DNA from: Oegoconia quadripuncta
Taxonomy: Eukaryota; Arthropoda; Insecta; Lepidoptera; Autostichidae
Assembly (NCBI GenBank): GCA_949316235.1
Contig: OX438752.1
Location: forward strand, 2,999,001-3,063,000
Direction: 5' to 3'
Length of the DNA stretch: 64,000 bases
Position 1 is the first letter of the stretch. Every line of letters starts with the position of its first letter. Below, piece after piece: positions 21,801 to 26,283 of this stretch. The notes beneath the pieces are model-generated. The model made no database searches, was not told the DNA's origin, and saw only the letters and a list, made by a program, of their open reading frames with translations. The translations under genes were made by a program, and so were the position numbers.

Positions 21801-23248
21801 CCAATCTGACGGTGGAATCTGTGAAAAGCCTATCAATAATTATTTTTGAAAACAGAGTTTTGTTATCCACACTTTAGCATTTGATTACAATCACACCCGA
21901 TGACTAAGATGAGGCAGAAACTGGAAGCGTACTGACCCGGAAACCCCATCCTAGTTGGGGGTCAGACTATCTCTGACTACCGGAACACAACAATGTTTAG
22001 TAGCGTTGCTGTTTGGCGGCAAAATTAGATGAGATGGTGATGACTAACTGATGGTGGTTTTAACCGCCTCCGTGGCTCAATGTAAACAACGTTGGGTTTA
22101 CGATTCGGAGGTTGCGGGTACATGTTTAAGTACTCGGTTTGGTTGGTGGTAGGGCATTTTAAATGTATGCCCGGCTAGCTACCACCATCTTATGTCAATC
22201 TGCCGCCAAACAGCAATGTTAATAACATTGTTGTGTTCCGGATGTCAGAGATAAGAAAGCCAGTCCCCCAAATGTGTTGGGGTTTCCGGGTCAGTACGCT
22301 TCCACCTTCGACCTCATCTTCACATAACATCGGGTGTGATTGAGGTCAAGTAAGAACTCGTCGTGCATAAAAAAAAAGCAGAGGGGTACCGTAGGTTAAT
22401 AGTAGGTATGGCAGAAGTGCTTGAACGCTCGGAAGTTGTGGCAATTGTGACTGTTGATTACTAAGACTTGAAAATAAACTTACCAGATCATCCTCACGGT
22501 GAGTATCATATCTCAACGAATTATTATCTGGATTCATTACTATACCCAGCGGGAAAACTGGATTTATCTGAGCGTTACCAAAAGCGTAATAATTCGCATA
22601 TCTCCATCCTTTATTGAGGAGGAATGCGTCCTTATCCATGCACATGCTTCTTGTTGATCTCCAATTGGCTTTGATCGTGTTATACGGCACTAGGAAATCT
22701 TTTAAACATGTTGGCATCGGGCTCCAGAACCTTAGGAAATTTTGACACCCATCACTGTCCATATCATCTTCCTTCCGATAAGGCTTGACAAAGCAATACC
22801 TGTGATGAGTCTCGTAACAATTTGTTGATGTATAATTCGCAACTGGATCTACTATAAGGCATGATTCGTCATAGTCTACGCCAGCCTCGTAAGGGAAACT
22901 GCGAATACCTTCTAATCTATCACCTGTAGATTCGGTGTACGACCAATCTATGAAAGGTCCACCTGGGTATAAAGTTTTGTAATCAGTCCATAACTGGACA
23001 TTCGTCTGAGTGATGTTCAGAGTATGGTACAGTTTTGCTGTGAACAAATTACCAGCGCAGTTTATGAACTTATCCGCGAACGGCTCTGGACCTTTAAGCT
23101 TGTAGCATATAGGGTTATCTCTTCTGTGTTTCGTGTAGGCTATGTTGAAACCTATTGGACATTCGTTTGTGTTTGATGTACATGTTTGAACACATGCTAG
23201 GATTAGGATGGCCGCTGCATAAAAGAACTTCCAGGGAGGTAGAGTCAT
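743..23248 (-). CDS. Six-exon surface-receptor-like gene (adhesion-GPCR-like ectodomain), 3' end off window
   Basis: Seen: six minus-strand exons, each with a consensus acceptor and GT donor, join in phase into 733 codons without a stop. Order in the protein: signal peptide (about 1-25), CTLD-like region (30-155), second cysteine/Trp-rich region (168-300), Ig-like segment (about 318-390, C336 to C371 in a DGYYWC context), a further module to 532, a short Cys module (533-593), a Thr/Pro/Asp-rich stalk (594-701), and a 32-residue exon that reads like GAIN subdomain A. Many N-x-S/T sequons indicate an extracellular glycoprotein. Known: adhesion GPCRs put variable adhesion modules and a mucin-like stalk before GAIN-GPS-7TM. 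Inferred: this is such a receptor and the GPS/7TM exons lie left of base 743. Alternative: another mucin-stalk membrane protein. The start follows a splice acceptor directly, so a 5' UTR exon lies further right, not located. Exon structure confidence is high; function about 0.4. Confidence 0.8.
1554..1898. mobile_element. Mariner-type MITE, truncated copy
   Basis: TTGGGTCTTTACCTATGAAA preceded by TA, then AATCATTTCTTAGATTCGCT and TATCCGATAATACACACAAA to AAAACGCCAATTTTCTGG; the far 15 bp of the right end are lost. Lies in intron 5. Confidence 0.68.
2112..2290 (+). mobile_element. SINE-A copy, 5' truncated
   Basis: Starts at the B-box (decayed to CGTTCGAATTGCGC) and runs to CATCTAGTTCCACATTAAGC, overlapping the tail of an opposite copy. 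The two form a tail-to-tail inverted pair. Confidence 0.75.
2286..2433 (-). mobile_element. SINE-A copy, inverted partner
   Basis: Minus copy with CGGGATTCGAACCCGCGACC (B-box complement) and ACTACACCAAATAGG (A-box complement). It has internal deletions and abuts a MITE at its head. Confidence 0.75.
2431..2590. mobile_element. Palindromic MITE, copy 1
   Basis: About 160 bp with long terminal inverted repeats: left arm TGGTGTCGATTCGGATGTAC then ACCAACTAAACTAAAACCAG; the right arm is its complement ending GTACATCCGAATCTACACCA. The core contains GGAACAGTACGATGCGAC. A second copy is at 53768-53926. Confidence 0.7.
2920..3290 (+). repeat. Unclassified interspersed repeat (GGGATCC-type), copy 1
   Basis: Shares a characteristic segment with 7540-7765: TGGGATCCAA(G/T)GTAGC, CTACCTTCAG, TACC-CTGTT and CAGGAGTTACAGTGGGA. 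It is C/T-rich in its first half. Possibly a LINE 3' region; no coding frame is recognised. Confidence 0.5.
3340..3405 (-). repeat. RTE-type LINE 3' tail fragment
   Basis: CATCATCATATCAGTCCTAG followed by GACGTCCACTGCTAAACAT matches the 3' tail seen at 20389-20430, next to an RTE coding remnant. A short (TA)n run follows. Confidence 0.55.
3474..3866. mobile_element. GC-rich foldback element
   Basis: Two arms of about 130 bp in inverted orientation begin TCATCACACTAGCGAGTTGC and end GCAACTCGCTAGTGTGATGA. Each arm consists of repeated CGCGAGTTCGCG/GCGCAGCGAGC-like units, very GC-rich against the AT-rich surroundings. A 130-bp AT-richer spacer (about 3603-3740) lies between. No transposase is encoded; open frames here are compositional artefacts. 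Non-autonomous foldback or MITE-type DNA transposon. Confidence 0.75.
4005..4048 (-). mobile_element. Mariner-type MITE end (fragment)
   Basis: AAAACGCCAATTTCATAGGT then AAGGACCTAA followed by TA: the same terminal sequence as the complete copy at 46161-46581, including a TA flank. Confidence 0.55.
4369..4422. repeat. Perfect 20-bp hairpin
   Basis: CTTGATCTCTAGAGTGTCAT at 4369-4388 pairs perfectly with 4403-4422; the loop is 14 nt. Intronic. Confidence 0.8.
4552..4676 (-). mobile_element. SINE-A copy, head half
   Basis: CCATAACTCGGGAACACATG through GCGGGATTCGAACCCGCGAC to ACTACACCAAACAGGTCGTC. The 3' half is missing. Confidence 0.85.
4677..5335. other. Intronic sequence without recognised gene
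   Basis: AT-rich intron 5 DNA. At 5180-5215 a TTTTATATGAGAGGGCGGC segment matches the 3' tail of the LINE remnant at 9590, so a LINE tail fragment lies there. Confidence 0.5.
5336..5659 (-). CDS. Exon 5 of the receptor-like gene: mucin-like Thr/Pro stalk
   Basis: 324 nt, exactly 108 codons, phase 0 at both ends, from acceptor CAAACTTTCTAG to donor CCATTGCCG|GTAAGG. Residues 594-701 are rich in Thr, Pro, Asp and Ser. They include two near-identical units IDPGWTTT and IDPDWTTT and runs such as TTTPDF and [15 protein letters not shown]. Such a segment is expected to be O-glycosylated and extended, acting as a spacer. Because it is in phase 0 at both ends, the exon could be skipped without shifting the frame. 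Confidence 0.8.
5906..5953. repeat. Perfect 22-bp hairpin with 4-nt loop
   Basis: TACTTTTAAACAGCCAGCAAAT (arm, quoted in two parts: TACTTTTAAACAG and CCAGCAAAT) pairs without mismatch with 5932-5953; the loop is TATT. It could be a MITE remnant or transcribed as a short hairpin within intron 4. Confidence 0.8.
5960..6685. other. Intronic sequence without recognised gene
   Basis: Contains a GAATGAATGAATGA run at 6223-6240 and otherwise unremarkable AT-rich DNA. No coding frame or known repeat was recognised. Confidence 0.4.
6690..7046. repeat. (TTATA)n pentanucleotide satellite
   Basis: About 70 nearly perfect TTATA units in tandem. The open frame through it (Leu-Tyr-Tyr-Ile-Ile repeated) is an artefact. 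Confidence 0.97.
7085..7275 (+). repeat. LINE 3' tail with conserved hairpin
   Basis: Contains CTTGCTGGAAGAAATTTCTT, GCCTTTTGTACAT and a terminal GTGCAATAAAT. This is the 3' module also present at 30985, 55905, 57065 and 63795. Confidence 0.55.
7301..7357 (+). mobile_element. SINE-C 3' end fragment
   Basis: ATCAGGTGTGATTGAGGTCA, then AGTACCAACCCGTTATGCAT and a run of A. Confidence 0.7.
7540..7765 (+). repeat. Unclassified interspersed repeat (GGGATCC-type), copy 2
   Basis: CTTGGGATCCAATGTAGCGT, CTTACCTTCAGGCGACGT and CAGGAGCTGCAGTGGGACG match 3115-3225. It ends about 25 bp from the exon 4 donor. Confidence 0.5.
7791..7975 (-). CDS. Exon 4 of the receptor-like gene
   Basis: 185 nt after an 11.7-kb intron. 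The acceptor ends CGATTTTAG; the first two bases GA complete Gly532, so the junction phase is right. The donor is TTGGTTAT then GTAAGTGATT. Residues 532-593 carry C540, C545 and C563 and begin [18 protein letters not shown]. The domain is not recognised; it could be the remains of a hormone-receptor-type cysteine module ahead of a GAIN domain. Confidence 0.78.
7976..9185. other. Intron 3 sequence, unclassified
   Basis: Contains a GGAGGCTGGTGCCTG / CAGGCCCCCCAGCC weak inverted pair (8043-8100) and a GC-richer stretch at 8925-9030. At 9138-9168 GTGATCTCTGCCTGCCCCTA matches the 3' end of the RTE copies at 37090 and 40035. Confidence 0.4.
9189..9413 (-). mobile_element. SINE-C copy, head missing
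   Basis: Minus orientation from GGTACTTGACCTCAATCACA through GTACTGACCCGGAAACCCCA and ACCGGAACACAACAATGC to GCCCTACCACCAACCA. The tRNA-like part is absent. Confidence 0.8.
9590..9953 (-). pseudogene. LINE C-terminal ORF remnant
   Basis: An open frame ends in a stop near 9634 and reads [58 protein letters not shown] and [18 protein letters not shown]. The [15 protein letters not shown] signature is the C-terminus of a non-LTR retrotransposon polyprotein common in moths. The A/T-rich tail with TATATGAGAGGGCGG follows. The upstream end is cut by a SINE-C head at 9942. Confidence 0.7.
9942..10033 (-). mobile_element. SINE-C head fragment
   Basis: GGATCGAACCCGCGATCTCC, GTAAACCCAACGTTGTTTAC and GAGCCACGGAGGCGG. 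Only the tRNA-like head remains, joined to the LINE remnant. Confidence 0.75.
10075..10280 (+). mobile_element. LEP1/Helitron-like non-autonomous element
   Basis: Begins AATATTATAAATGCGAATTT and GTTTGTTTGTCGCTCATTTA, contains GGCGAAACGGATG, and ends in GGCGAAGGTGCGGGCGGCAA then ACTAGTA. This layout fits the LEP1-type Helitron relatives known from Lepidoptera. Confidence 0.55.
10328..10678 (+). repeat. Repeat family F, copy 1
   Basis: About 350-400 bp dispersed element: GGAGAAGGCAAAGGGATCTA, TTGGCGTATACAGAGTCTAG, AGATTTTGGCGGCTTCTTG, and CACTCGCCGAGATCCCGTCA with AAAAAGCC at the end. Other copies: 11595, 28812, 51342, 52412. It has no tRNA head and no coding frame. Class unknown. Confidence 0.7.
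11043..11322 (-). mobile_element. SINE-A full-length copy
   Basis: Complete from the tail (GCGCCATCTAGGTCTACAG) to the head (GATTCGAACCCGCGAC, CACTACACCAAACAAGTCGTC). A useful near-intact member. Confidence 0.88.
11595..11985 (-). repeat. Repeat family F, copy 2
   Basis: Inverse orientation of copy 1: TTTTTGGCGGGATCCCAGTG at one end, TAGATCCCTTTGCCTTCTCC at the other. Confidence 0.7.
12003..12500. mobile_element. Long-TIR MITE with a GC-rich centre
   Basis: Arm 12003-12150 is nearly identical to the complement of 12365-12500; both include ACACCAGTGTTACAAACAGG and CTAATTTTTCCACACCATTT. Between the arms lies a GC-rich hairpin (about 12202-12300) with AGCGAGCCGGACGAG against CTCGCCCGGCTCGCT. 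No transposase is present. Confidence 0.7.
12585..13140 (+). mobile_element. LEP1/Helitron-like element split by insertions
   Basis: The 5' part AATATTCTAAATGCGAAAGT and TTTGGATGTTTGTTTGTTGC is followed by an inserted segment (about 12658-12795) carrying GCGATATCGAGTG and its complement, then by the resumed element. A SINE-C copy interrupts it at 12853-13050. The 3' part ends GCAGGCGAAGTCGCAGGCCG then AAAGCTAGTATG. Confidence 0.6.
12853..13050 (-). mobile_element. SINE-C copy, head missing
   Basis: CTTGACCTCAATCATACCTG through GGAAACCCCATCTTATTTGG to GGTGGTAGCTAGCCAGG. Nested in the Helitron-like element, hence younger. Confidence 0.8.
13140..13890. other. Intronic AT-rich sequence
   Basis: No recognised gene. 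A SINE-A scrap (ATACCGGTTGGTTGATATAC) lies at 13815-13858. Confidence 0.45.
13892..14087 (-). mobile_element. SINE-A copy, head lost
   Basis: GCGCCATTTAGTTCCACAGT through CCATAACTCGGGTACACATG. It breaks off in an ATTTTATTTT run before the tRNA part. Confidence 0.8.
14090..14610. other. Intronic sequence, unclassified
   Basis: No recognised gene. ATTATTATATATTAGTTTGT at 14262-14281 resembles the end of the centre of the MITE at 12325-12345. A CCCACCGGTGGGTG palindrome is at 14426-14440. Confidence 0.4.
14615..14712 (-). mobile_element. SINE-A head fragment
   Basis: ATGTGCCCCTAGCGGGATTC and ACCACTACACCAAACAGGTC; the B-box is damaged. Confidence 0.75.
14970..15795 (+). mobile_element. Element built of degenerate ~16-bp units, copy 1
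   Basis: The ends are series of short units such as TCAAATTTTACTTCC, TCAAATATTAATTTGG and CAACTTTTTACTTGC (left), and GCCAAATTAAAATTTGG and ATGTGATACTTTGGG (right). The inner part includes GGTTAGGTTAGAACTGTGAC-like unique sequence at about 15470-15500. A second copy in inverse orientation is at 58945-60280. No coding frame. Non-autonomous transposon of unknown class. Confidence 0.6.
15800..16280. other. Intronic sequence without recognised gene
   Basis: A GGGGGGGG tract is at 16118-16125. No family was recognised. Confidence 0.4.
16285..16345 (+). mobile_element. SINE-A head fused to exon-like fragment
   Basis: TTTGGTGTAGTGGTTAGAAA to GGTCGCGGGTTCGAATCC; it passes directly into the GC-rich coding-like fragment. 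Confidence 0.75.
16345..16552 (+). pseudogene. Exon-like coding fragment fused to a SINE head
   Basis: After the SINE-A tRNA-like head (16285-16345) a GC-rich GGCGGCGG stretch leads into an open frame of about 65 codons that looks genuinely coding: [12 protein letters not shown], then [20 protein letters not shown], then [16 protein letters not shown]. It stops at GTG CCA CC|GTAAGTGTT, a near-perfect splice donor with the stop codon inside it. No acceptor is visible at the 5' side; the SINE sequence is joined there. I do not recognise the gene. It lies in intron 3 of the minus-strand gene, in antisense orientation. Likely a duplicated or transduced exon fragment, or an isolated exon of a plus-strand gene. 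Confidence 0.5.
16593..16735 (+). mobile_element. SINE-A copy, 3' truncated
   Basis: TGTGTAGTGGTTAGCAATTC, GGTTGGGGGTTGGAATCCCG and CCGAGTTATGGAAGTTTTCC. It is interrupted by the next SINE-B. Confidence 0.8.
16739..16962 (+). mobile_element. SINE-B copy with duplicated head
   Basis: CGACCGATTGGTGTAGTGGA occurs twice in tandem (16738 and 16762) before ATAGTGACCCTATCAGCGAA and GGTTGCGGGTTCGAATCCCG. The body (GATGAATATGAACATTTATT, GTATCCATAGTACAAGC) is a diverged version of the SINE-A body. It ends ACTAGATGATTGGTGTA. Reference for SINE-B. Confidence 0.85.
16967..17003. repeat. Near-perfect 17-bp hairpin
   Basis: ACTTACTCGGAAAGGGG and CCCCTTTCCGAGTAAGT flank a 3-nt loop, at the junction between SINE-B and a SINE-A scrap. 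Confidence 0.75.
17097..17293 (-). mobile_element. SINE-A copy, head lost
   Basis: GTGCCATCTACTTCCACAGT through TCGGATACACATGTCCGTAT. It ends before the tRNA-like part. Confidence 0.8.
17317..17805 (+). mobile_element. ACCCGAC-ended repeat interrupted by SINE-B
   Basis: Begins AAAAACCCGACATCATAATT and GGACGCCATGTTGGATTTTT, passes CTACAGGATGCGCCAAAGGA, and resumes after the SINE as AAAAAACATTACCCTCCTTT to CAGTCGGGTAAAAA. ACCCGAC and GTCGGGT are short inverted ends. Relative at 46590-46867. Confidence 0.6.
17499..17740 (+). mobile_element. SINE-B full-length copy
   Basis: CGACCGATTGGTGTAGTGGA to the ATTATTATTATT tail, nested in the ACCCGAC-ended repeat. Confidence 0.88.
17806..18125 (+). mobile_element. 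SINE-C full-length copy
   Basis: Head CCGCCTCCGTGGCTCAATGT and GGTCGCGGGTTCGATCCTCA are tRNA A/B-box-like. The body has GTAGGGCATTTTTAATGTCC, CTAGCTACCACCATCTTA and TTCCGGTTGTCAGAGATAAG. The end is GAGGTCAAATACGAACCCGT then CGTGCATAAAAAA. Reference for SINE-C. Confidence 0.88.
18413..18625 (+). mobile_element. SINE-A copy, 5' truncated
   Basis: Starts at the B-box GGTTCGAATCCGGCTAGGGC and ends GAACTAGATGGCGCTCTGTG plus an ATTTATT tail. Confidence 0.82.
18602..18935 (+). repeat. Local direct duplication, unit 1
   Basis: AAAGATATTTATTAATTTAT through CTAGCTCTCCGCCCGCGGCT, CTTTATCGGGATAATAAATA and AAAGCTACTGCTTGTTCAAA. The same order recurs at 19071-19535. It comprises an inverse LEP1-like end (18645-18745) and an inverse LINE tail (18795-18935). 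Confidence 0.7.
18795..19065 (-). repeat. LINE 3' region (Jockey/CR1-like), non-coding part
   Basis: Complement of a tail with AAGAAACTCGAGAGGTTGCT and TTATCATCTAAATAATCTGA. The same family is at 33590-34060 and 47380-47985 and is related to the coding remnants at 37556 and 38607. Confidence 0.6.
19071..19535 (+). repeat. Local direct duplication, unit 2, with insertion
   Basis: Same modules as 18602-18935 but carrying the 119-bp insert at 19239-19357. Confidence 0.7.
19239..19357. mobile_element. 119-bp insert with perfect 17-bp target duplication
   Basis: TGTCTTAATTCAGGTAA at 19222-19238 is repeated exactly at 19358-19374, while the sister unit (18750-18768) has it once. The insert begins GTGTAGGGGGATCAAGAAGT, can fold GGGGGATCAAG.. 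against GTGCATCCCCC, and ends GGAGGTGGAGGGTAATAT. No poly-A. Retroposed short RNA or 5'-truncated LINE; class unknown. Confidence 0.75.
19679..20331 (-). CDS. Exon 3 of the receptor-like gene: Ig-like segment and following domain
   Basis: 653 nt, bounded by acceptor TTTTGTTTCCAG and donor GTAAGTTATA. It begins with the single base G that completes Gln314 and ends with a single G of codon 532. Residues 315-390 carry C336 and C371, the latter within TDGYYWCVI; this is the D-x-Y-x-C signature of an Ig-fold F strand. Residues about 395-530 contain a long acidic/aromatic stretch ([20 protein letters not shown]) with no obvious family match; a SEA-like fold is possible but unproven. A CTG-CAC-GTG stretch near the exon start is ordinary coding sequence, not a start. 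Confidence 0.85.
20350..20700 (-). pseudogene. RTE-type LINE C-terminal remnant and 3' tail
   Basis: Minus frame reads [20 protein letters not shown] then [20 protein letters not shown], the typical post-RT region of RTE-clade LINEs in insects. It is followed by an internal deletion and the tail (complement of CATCATCATATCAGCCGGAA, GACGTCCACTGCTGG). Lies in intron 2. Confidence 0.75.
20790..21110 (-). pseudogene. Jockey/R1-like LINE C-terminal remnant
   Basis: Minus frame contains [20 protein letters not shown] then QRLILASEL. This C-x-A...E-H-x-L-x-x-C-P pattern follows the RNase H domain of R1/Jockey-type elements. Stops truncate it on both sides. Confidence 0.6.
21280..21450 (+). repeat. 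LINE 3' tail with conserved hairpin
   Basis: GGTAGAAATCGCTTAATAGC, GATAAGACCGCCTGGTTGTA and GTGCAATAAAGTGTACTTGA then TTGATTGATTGA. Confidence 0.6.
21643..21818 (-). CDS. Exon 2 of the receptor-like gene
   Basis: 176 nt. Acceptor is TTTTCACAG before ATTCCACCG; donor is GTCGACCA then GTAGGT. It enters in phase 0 and leaves with two bases (CA), completed to Gln by exon 3. Residues 256-314 begin [15 protein letters not shown] and include an ICER tetrapeptide (C297), which resembles the closing cysteine of a CTLD and so likely ends the second lectin-like region begun in exon 1. Sequons NVSS, NSSY and NMT are present. Confidence 0.82.
21885..22058 (-). mobile_element. SINE-C copy, head missing
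   Basis: ATCACACCCGATGACTAAGA through CGTACTGACCCGGAAACCCC to TTTGGCGGCAAAATTAGATG. With the next entry it forms an inverted pair in intron 1. Confidence 0.78.
22062..22373 (+). mobile_element. SINE-C copy
   Basis: CCGCCTCCGTGGCTCAATGT and GTTTACGATTCGGAGGTTGC with part of the B-box deleted, to CGTCGTGCATAAAAAAAAA. The tail ends about 110 bp from the exon 1 donor. Confidence 0.85.
22484..23248 (-). CDS. Exon 1 (coding): signal peptide plus C-type-lectin-like region
   Basis: 765 nt, 255 codons, phase 0 at its end. ATG at 23248 begins a hydrophobic leader (residues 1-25, start [19 protein letters not shown]). Cysteines at 30, 48, 64, 130, 144 and 152 have the spacing of a long-form C-type lectin-like domain: CPxGF near the start, CYK at 48, the WTDY segment around 87-90, a DW motif at 101-102, and closing cysteines at 144 and 152. 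No clear EPN/QPD calcium-sugar motif is visible, so sugar binding is doubtful. A second region starts at C168 with C181 and C203. Donor: GATGATCTG then GTAAGT. The ATG directly follows a TTTCTTCTGTTTCAG acceptor, so at least one noncoding exon is upstream. The same frame stays open past the donor to 22346, but that is intron. Confidence 0.85.
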
Positions 23249-23402
23249 CTGAAACAGAAGAAAAAACTTTTGTTTAATTTTTATCGAAGCAGATTTCAGG
23301 GTCCAGGGAGCTCCAGAGCTCTAAACTACGACTAGTACTCGCGCATCAGCCTATATACACCTACACATGTGTGTGTGTGTGTGTGCGTAATTCACACATG
23401 TT

Positions 23403-23665
23403 CGACGACCTAATTGGTGTAGTGGTTAGAAACTCTGACTGCTATACCAAAGGGTTGCGGGTTCAAATCCCGCTAGGGGCATATGTTTGTATGATGAATA
23501 CAGACACGTGTTCTAGAGTTATGGATCTTTTTCATTTATATATGTATTTATTTACAAAAAAAAATGTATTTGTGTAGTATATCAACCATCTGGTATCTGC
23601 AACACAAGTTAATAGTTGCTTAATGTGGAACTAGATGGCGTTGTTATTATTTATTTTAATTTTAT
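23403..23665 (+). mobile_element. SINE-A full-length copy
   Basis: CGACCTAATTGGTGTAGTGG, GGTTCAAATCCCGCTAGGGG to GTGGAACTAGATGGCGTTG and an ATT-rich tail. A (GT)n run precedes it at 23367-23385. Confidence 0.88.
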
Positions 23666-23669
23666 TATG

Positions 23670-24115
23670 TTTATTATTATGTTCACAACCAGCGGTCGGC
23701 AACCGAGGAAAGCGAGCCCATGGTCGTACTCTCCTAAAAGCGGGACCTAACCTAACCTGTGTATTTCTGTATAATTGGTAAGGTCAACCGTGAATTTTGT
23801 TTCAAGCATAAAATTTTTAAAGTTTGGAACACCTAAACAGTGTTTGACATATCTCTGACCACCCAATTTGGGATAAAGGTATATTATGTATGCTTTCAAT
23901 GCCTTATTGTCGACCTTATGCTGAACAAAAATATTTTTGTTATATTCTAAAGACATACCAACACGTCACGTAATTTAAATCAGAATCAGAATCAGAATCA
24001 GAATTTATTTATTGCATACAACTGTGTTACAAATATGGATATAATATGTATTATTTTTTATATATATAATGTATGTATGTTTGTATGTATTTATATGGGT
24101 GATTTATTTATTTTA
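23670..24115. other. Intergenic sequence without recognised gene
   Basis: Contains AATCAG repeated four times (23981-24002). No family was recognised. Confidence 0.4.
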
Positions 24116-24290
24116 TTAAGATTAGTTTACCGCGCACGCTACCTACCTACATATCATGTGCGTAATGCTTCCTAAACCAAAGGTTGCCTGAAAGAGATCG
24201 CTTTTAGTGACAAGGCCGCCAAATTGCACTATCCCCTTTTTCTTATTGTTGTACAATAAAGAATATTTTGTTTGTTTTGTTTGTTTGTCA
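24115..24290 (+). repeat. LINE 3' tail with conserved hairpin
   Basis: TTTACCGCGCACGCTACCTA, TGAAAGAGATCGCTTTTAGT, GACAAGGCCGCCAAATTGCA and GTACAATAAAGAATATTTTG. Nearly the same as 57065-57290. Confidence 0.65.
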
Positions 24291-24695
24291 CCTTGGCGAA
24301 TCGGAAATTTTTCCAAATATTTCATCAAGGCCCCAAATAAACAAAATGGCGGAGATATTTCTATGATTCCCGTTGGCATAATGTACGTAATCTAATCGCC
24401 GGTTCTCAGATTAAGATAAGAGTAATCAACCACTCGACGCTATTACCGATATTCGGGTATTATCACTTCTGATTACATTGAGAGAGACATGTGTTTGTAT
24501 TGTTTAATGTTTCGTTATTTCGTACTGAAAATCATCGATACTGTCGAAATATTCAGAGCGAGCTCAGTTTTATATAGCTGAGAATAAACTTCGCAAAACT
24601 GTGATAAGTTTTACATTAATATTCATCTGCTCGTAATTTAGACCGGTGTGAATTAAAATTTGTCAAGTTTAAATGTAATTATCTATAAGGTTTGA
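24290..24695. other. Intergenic sequence without recognised gene
   Basis: Nothing supported beyond ordinary AT-rich DNA. Confidence 0.4.
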
Positions 24696-24696
24696 C

Positions 24697-24760
24697 AACC
24701 TGTTTAACATCAGGTGGGATTGAGGTCAAGTACCAACCCGTTATGCATTAAAAAAAAAAT
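24697..24760 (+). mobile_element. SINE-C 3' fragment
   Basis: TAACATCAGGTGGGATTGAG and CAACCCGTTATGCATTAAAA. Confidence 0.7.
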
Positions 24761-24875
24761 GTCTTTCACAAGAGTTTTAGATAAATGACAAATGAGTATG
24801 AGAAATGATTATTGGACAATTCTATAAAATTGAATATTAAGATTAAAATGACACTTGCATGCTTGATTAAAAAAT

Positions 24876-25616
24876 AAAAGTTTAAGACCCGACAACTAAA
24901 AAAATTTATAGAAAATGAAATGTGAGAACTGCAAAACGCTAGTGTAGTAGACTGGGCCTAGAGGCCTAGTACAAATTCCAAAAATTGTTGAAGACAGCGG
25001 CCTAATGTTCAAAAACATGGGGCACACTAAAACTTTTGCACTTCTAGCTAATCGGAACTAAAAAGTTTAAGACCCGACAACTAAAAAAATTTATAGAAAA
25101 TGAAATGTGAGAACTGCAAAACGCTAGTGTAGTAGACTGGGCCTAGAGGCCTAGTACAAATTCCAAAAATTGTTGAAGACAGCGGCCTAATGTTCAAAAA
25201 CATGGGGCACACTAAAACTTTTGCACTTCTAGCTAATCGGAACTAAAAAGTTTAAGACCCGACAACTAAAAAAATTTATAGAAAATGAAATGTGACAACT
25301 GCAAAACGCTAGTGTAGTAGACTGGGCCTAGAGGCCTAGTACAAATTCCAAAAATTGTTGAAGACAGCGGCCTAATGTTCAAAAACATGGGGCACACTAA
25401 AACTTTTGCACTTCTAGCTAATCGGAACTAAAAAGTTTAAGACCCGACAACTAAAAAAATTTATAGAAAATGAAATGTGACAACTGCAAAACGCTAGTGT
25501 AGTAGACTGGGCCTAGAGGCCTAGTACAAATTCCAAAAATTGTTGAAGACAGCGGCCTAATGTTCAAAAACATGGGGCACACTAAAACTTTTGCACTTCT
25601 AGCTAATCGGAACTAC
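24876..25616. repeat. Tandem array, four 185-bp units
   Basis: TTTAAGACCCGACAACTAAA starts at 24881, 25066, 25251 and 25436, an exact 185-bp period. Units are almost identical (visible difference: TGTGAGAACT in the first two against TGTGACAACT in the last two). Each unit contains the palindromic GGGCCTAGAGGCCTAG. No coding frame. Satellite-like and recent. Confidence 0.97.
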
Positions 25617-25994
25617 TTGAATTTCGAATGTTTTATTTTTTGAAACGACTTGCAACCTTCTTAGTAATCAAAAAAAATTGGCGGGAACTCATTTGTCAAT
25701 TGTTTTTTATCACACATCAAAGTTCTACGTACGCAATGAATTTATTTATTTATTTATTTATTAAAGAAACCAACAGCGTTACAGTTGTGTATAAATATTA
25801 CCAAGTACGAATACAAAAAATAAGGCAAATTACAGGTTTCATCATATAAACTATTATAGTTTTTTTTTTTTTTAATTTCAAGCTAAGTAGTTATTTAGGA
25901 ACCACGTATTGGGTAGCTTTACGGACATCGAAACAACGCTGCAAATAATGCTGAGTATTCGTATGATACGTGCATGCAGCTGCAGATACGCACA

Positions 25995-26283
25995 ATTGCA
26001 GAATAATATAAATAAATAAATATATTGGCCTATACATACAGCGCCATCTAGATCCACACTAAGCAACTATAGGCTTGTATCATGGATACCAGTTGGTTGA
26101 TAAACTACACATATACGTTTTCTTTTTTTTTTTGTAAATATGTACATTAAGTGAAAAACTTCCACAACTCGGGAACACATGTCTGTATTTATAATACAAG
26201 TATATGCCCCTAGCGGGATCAAACCCGCGACCTTTTAATAAAGCAGTCAGAGCTTCTAACCACTACACCAAACAGGTCGTCAT
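25995..26283 (-). mobile_element. SINE-A full-length copy
   Basis: CAGCGCCATCTAGATCCACA to CACTACACCAAACAGGTCGT; the B-box has lost two bases (GGGATCAAACCCGCGACC). Confidence 0.85.

Noticed and set aside
22346..22483. Extension of exon 1 frame to 300 residues
   Set aside because: The frame runs past a consensus donor into a SINE-C tail; exon 2 continues the protein in phase instead.
24876..25616. Possible CRISPR-like array
   Set aside because: Direct contiguous 185-bp units without unique spacers, in an animal genome.
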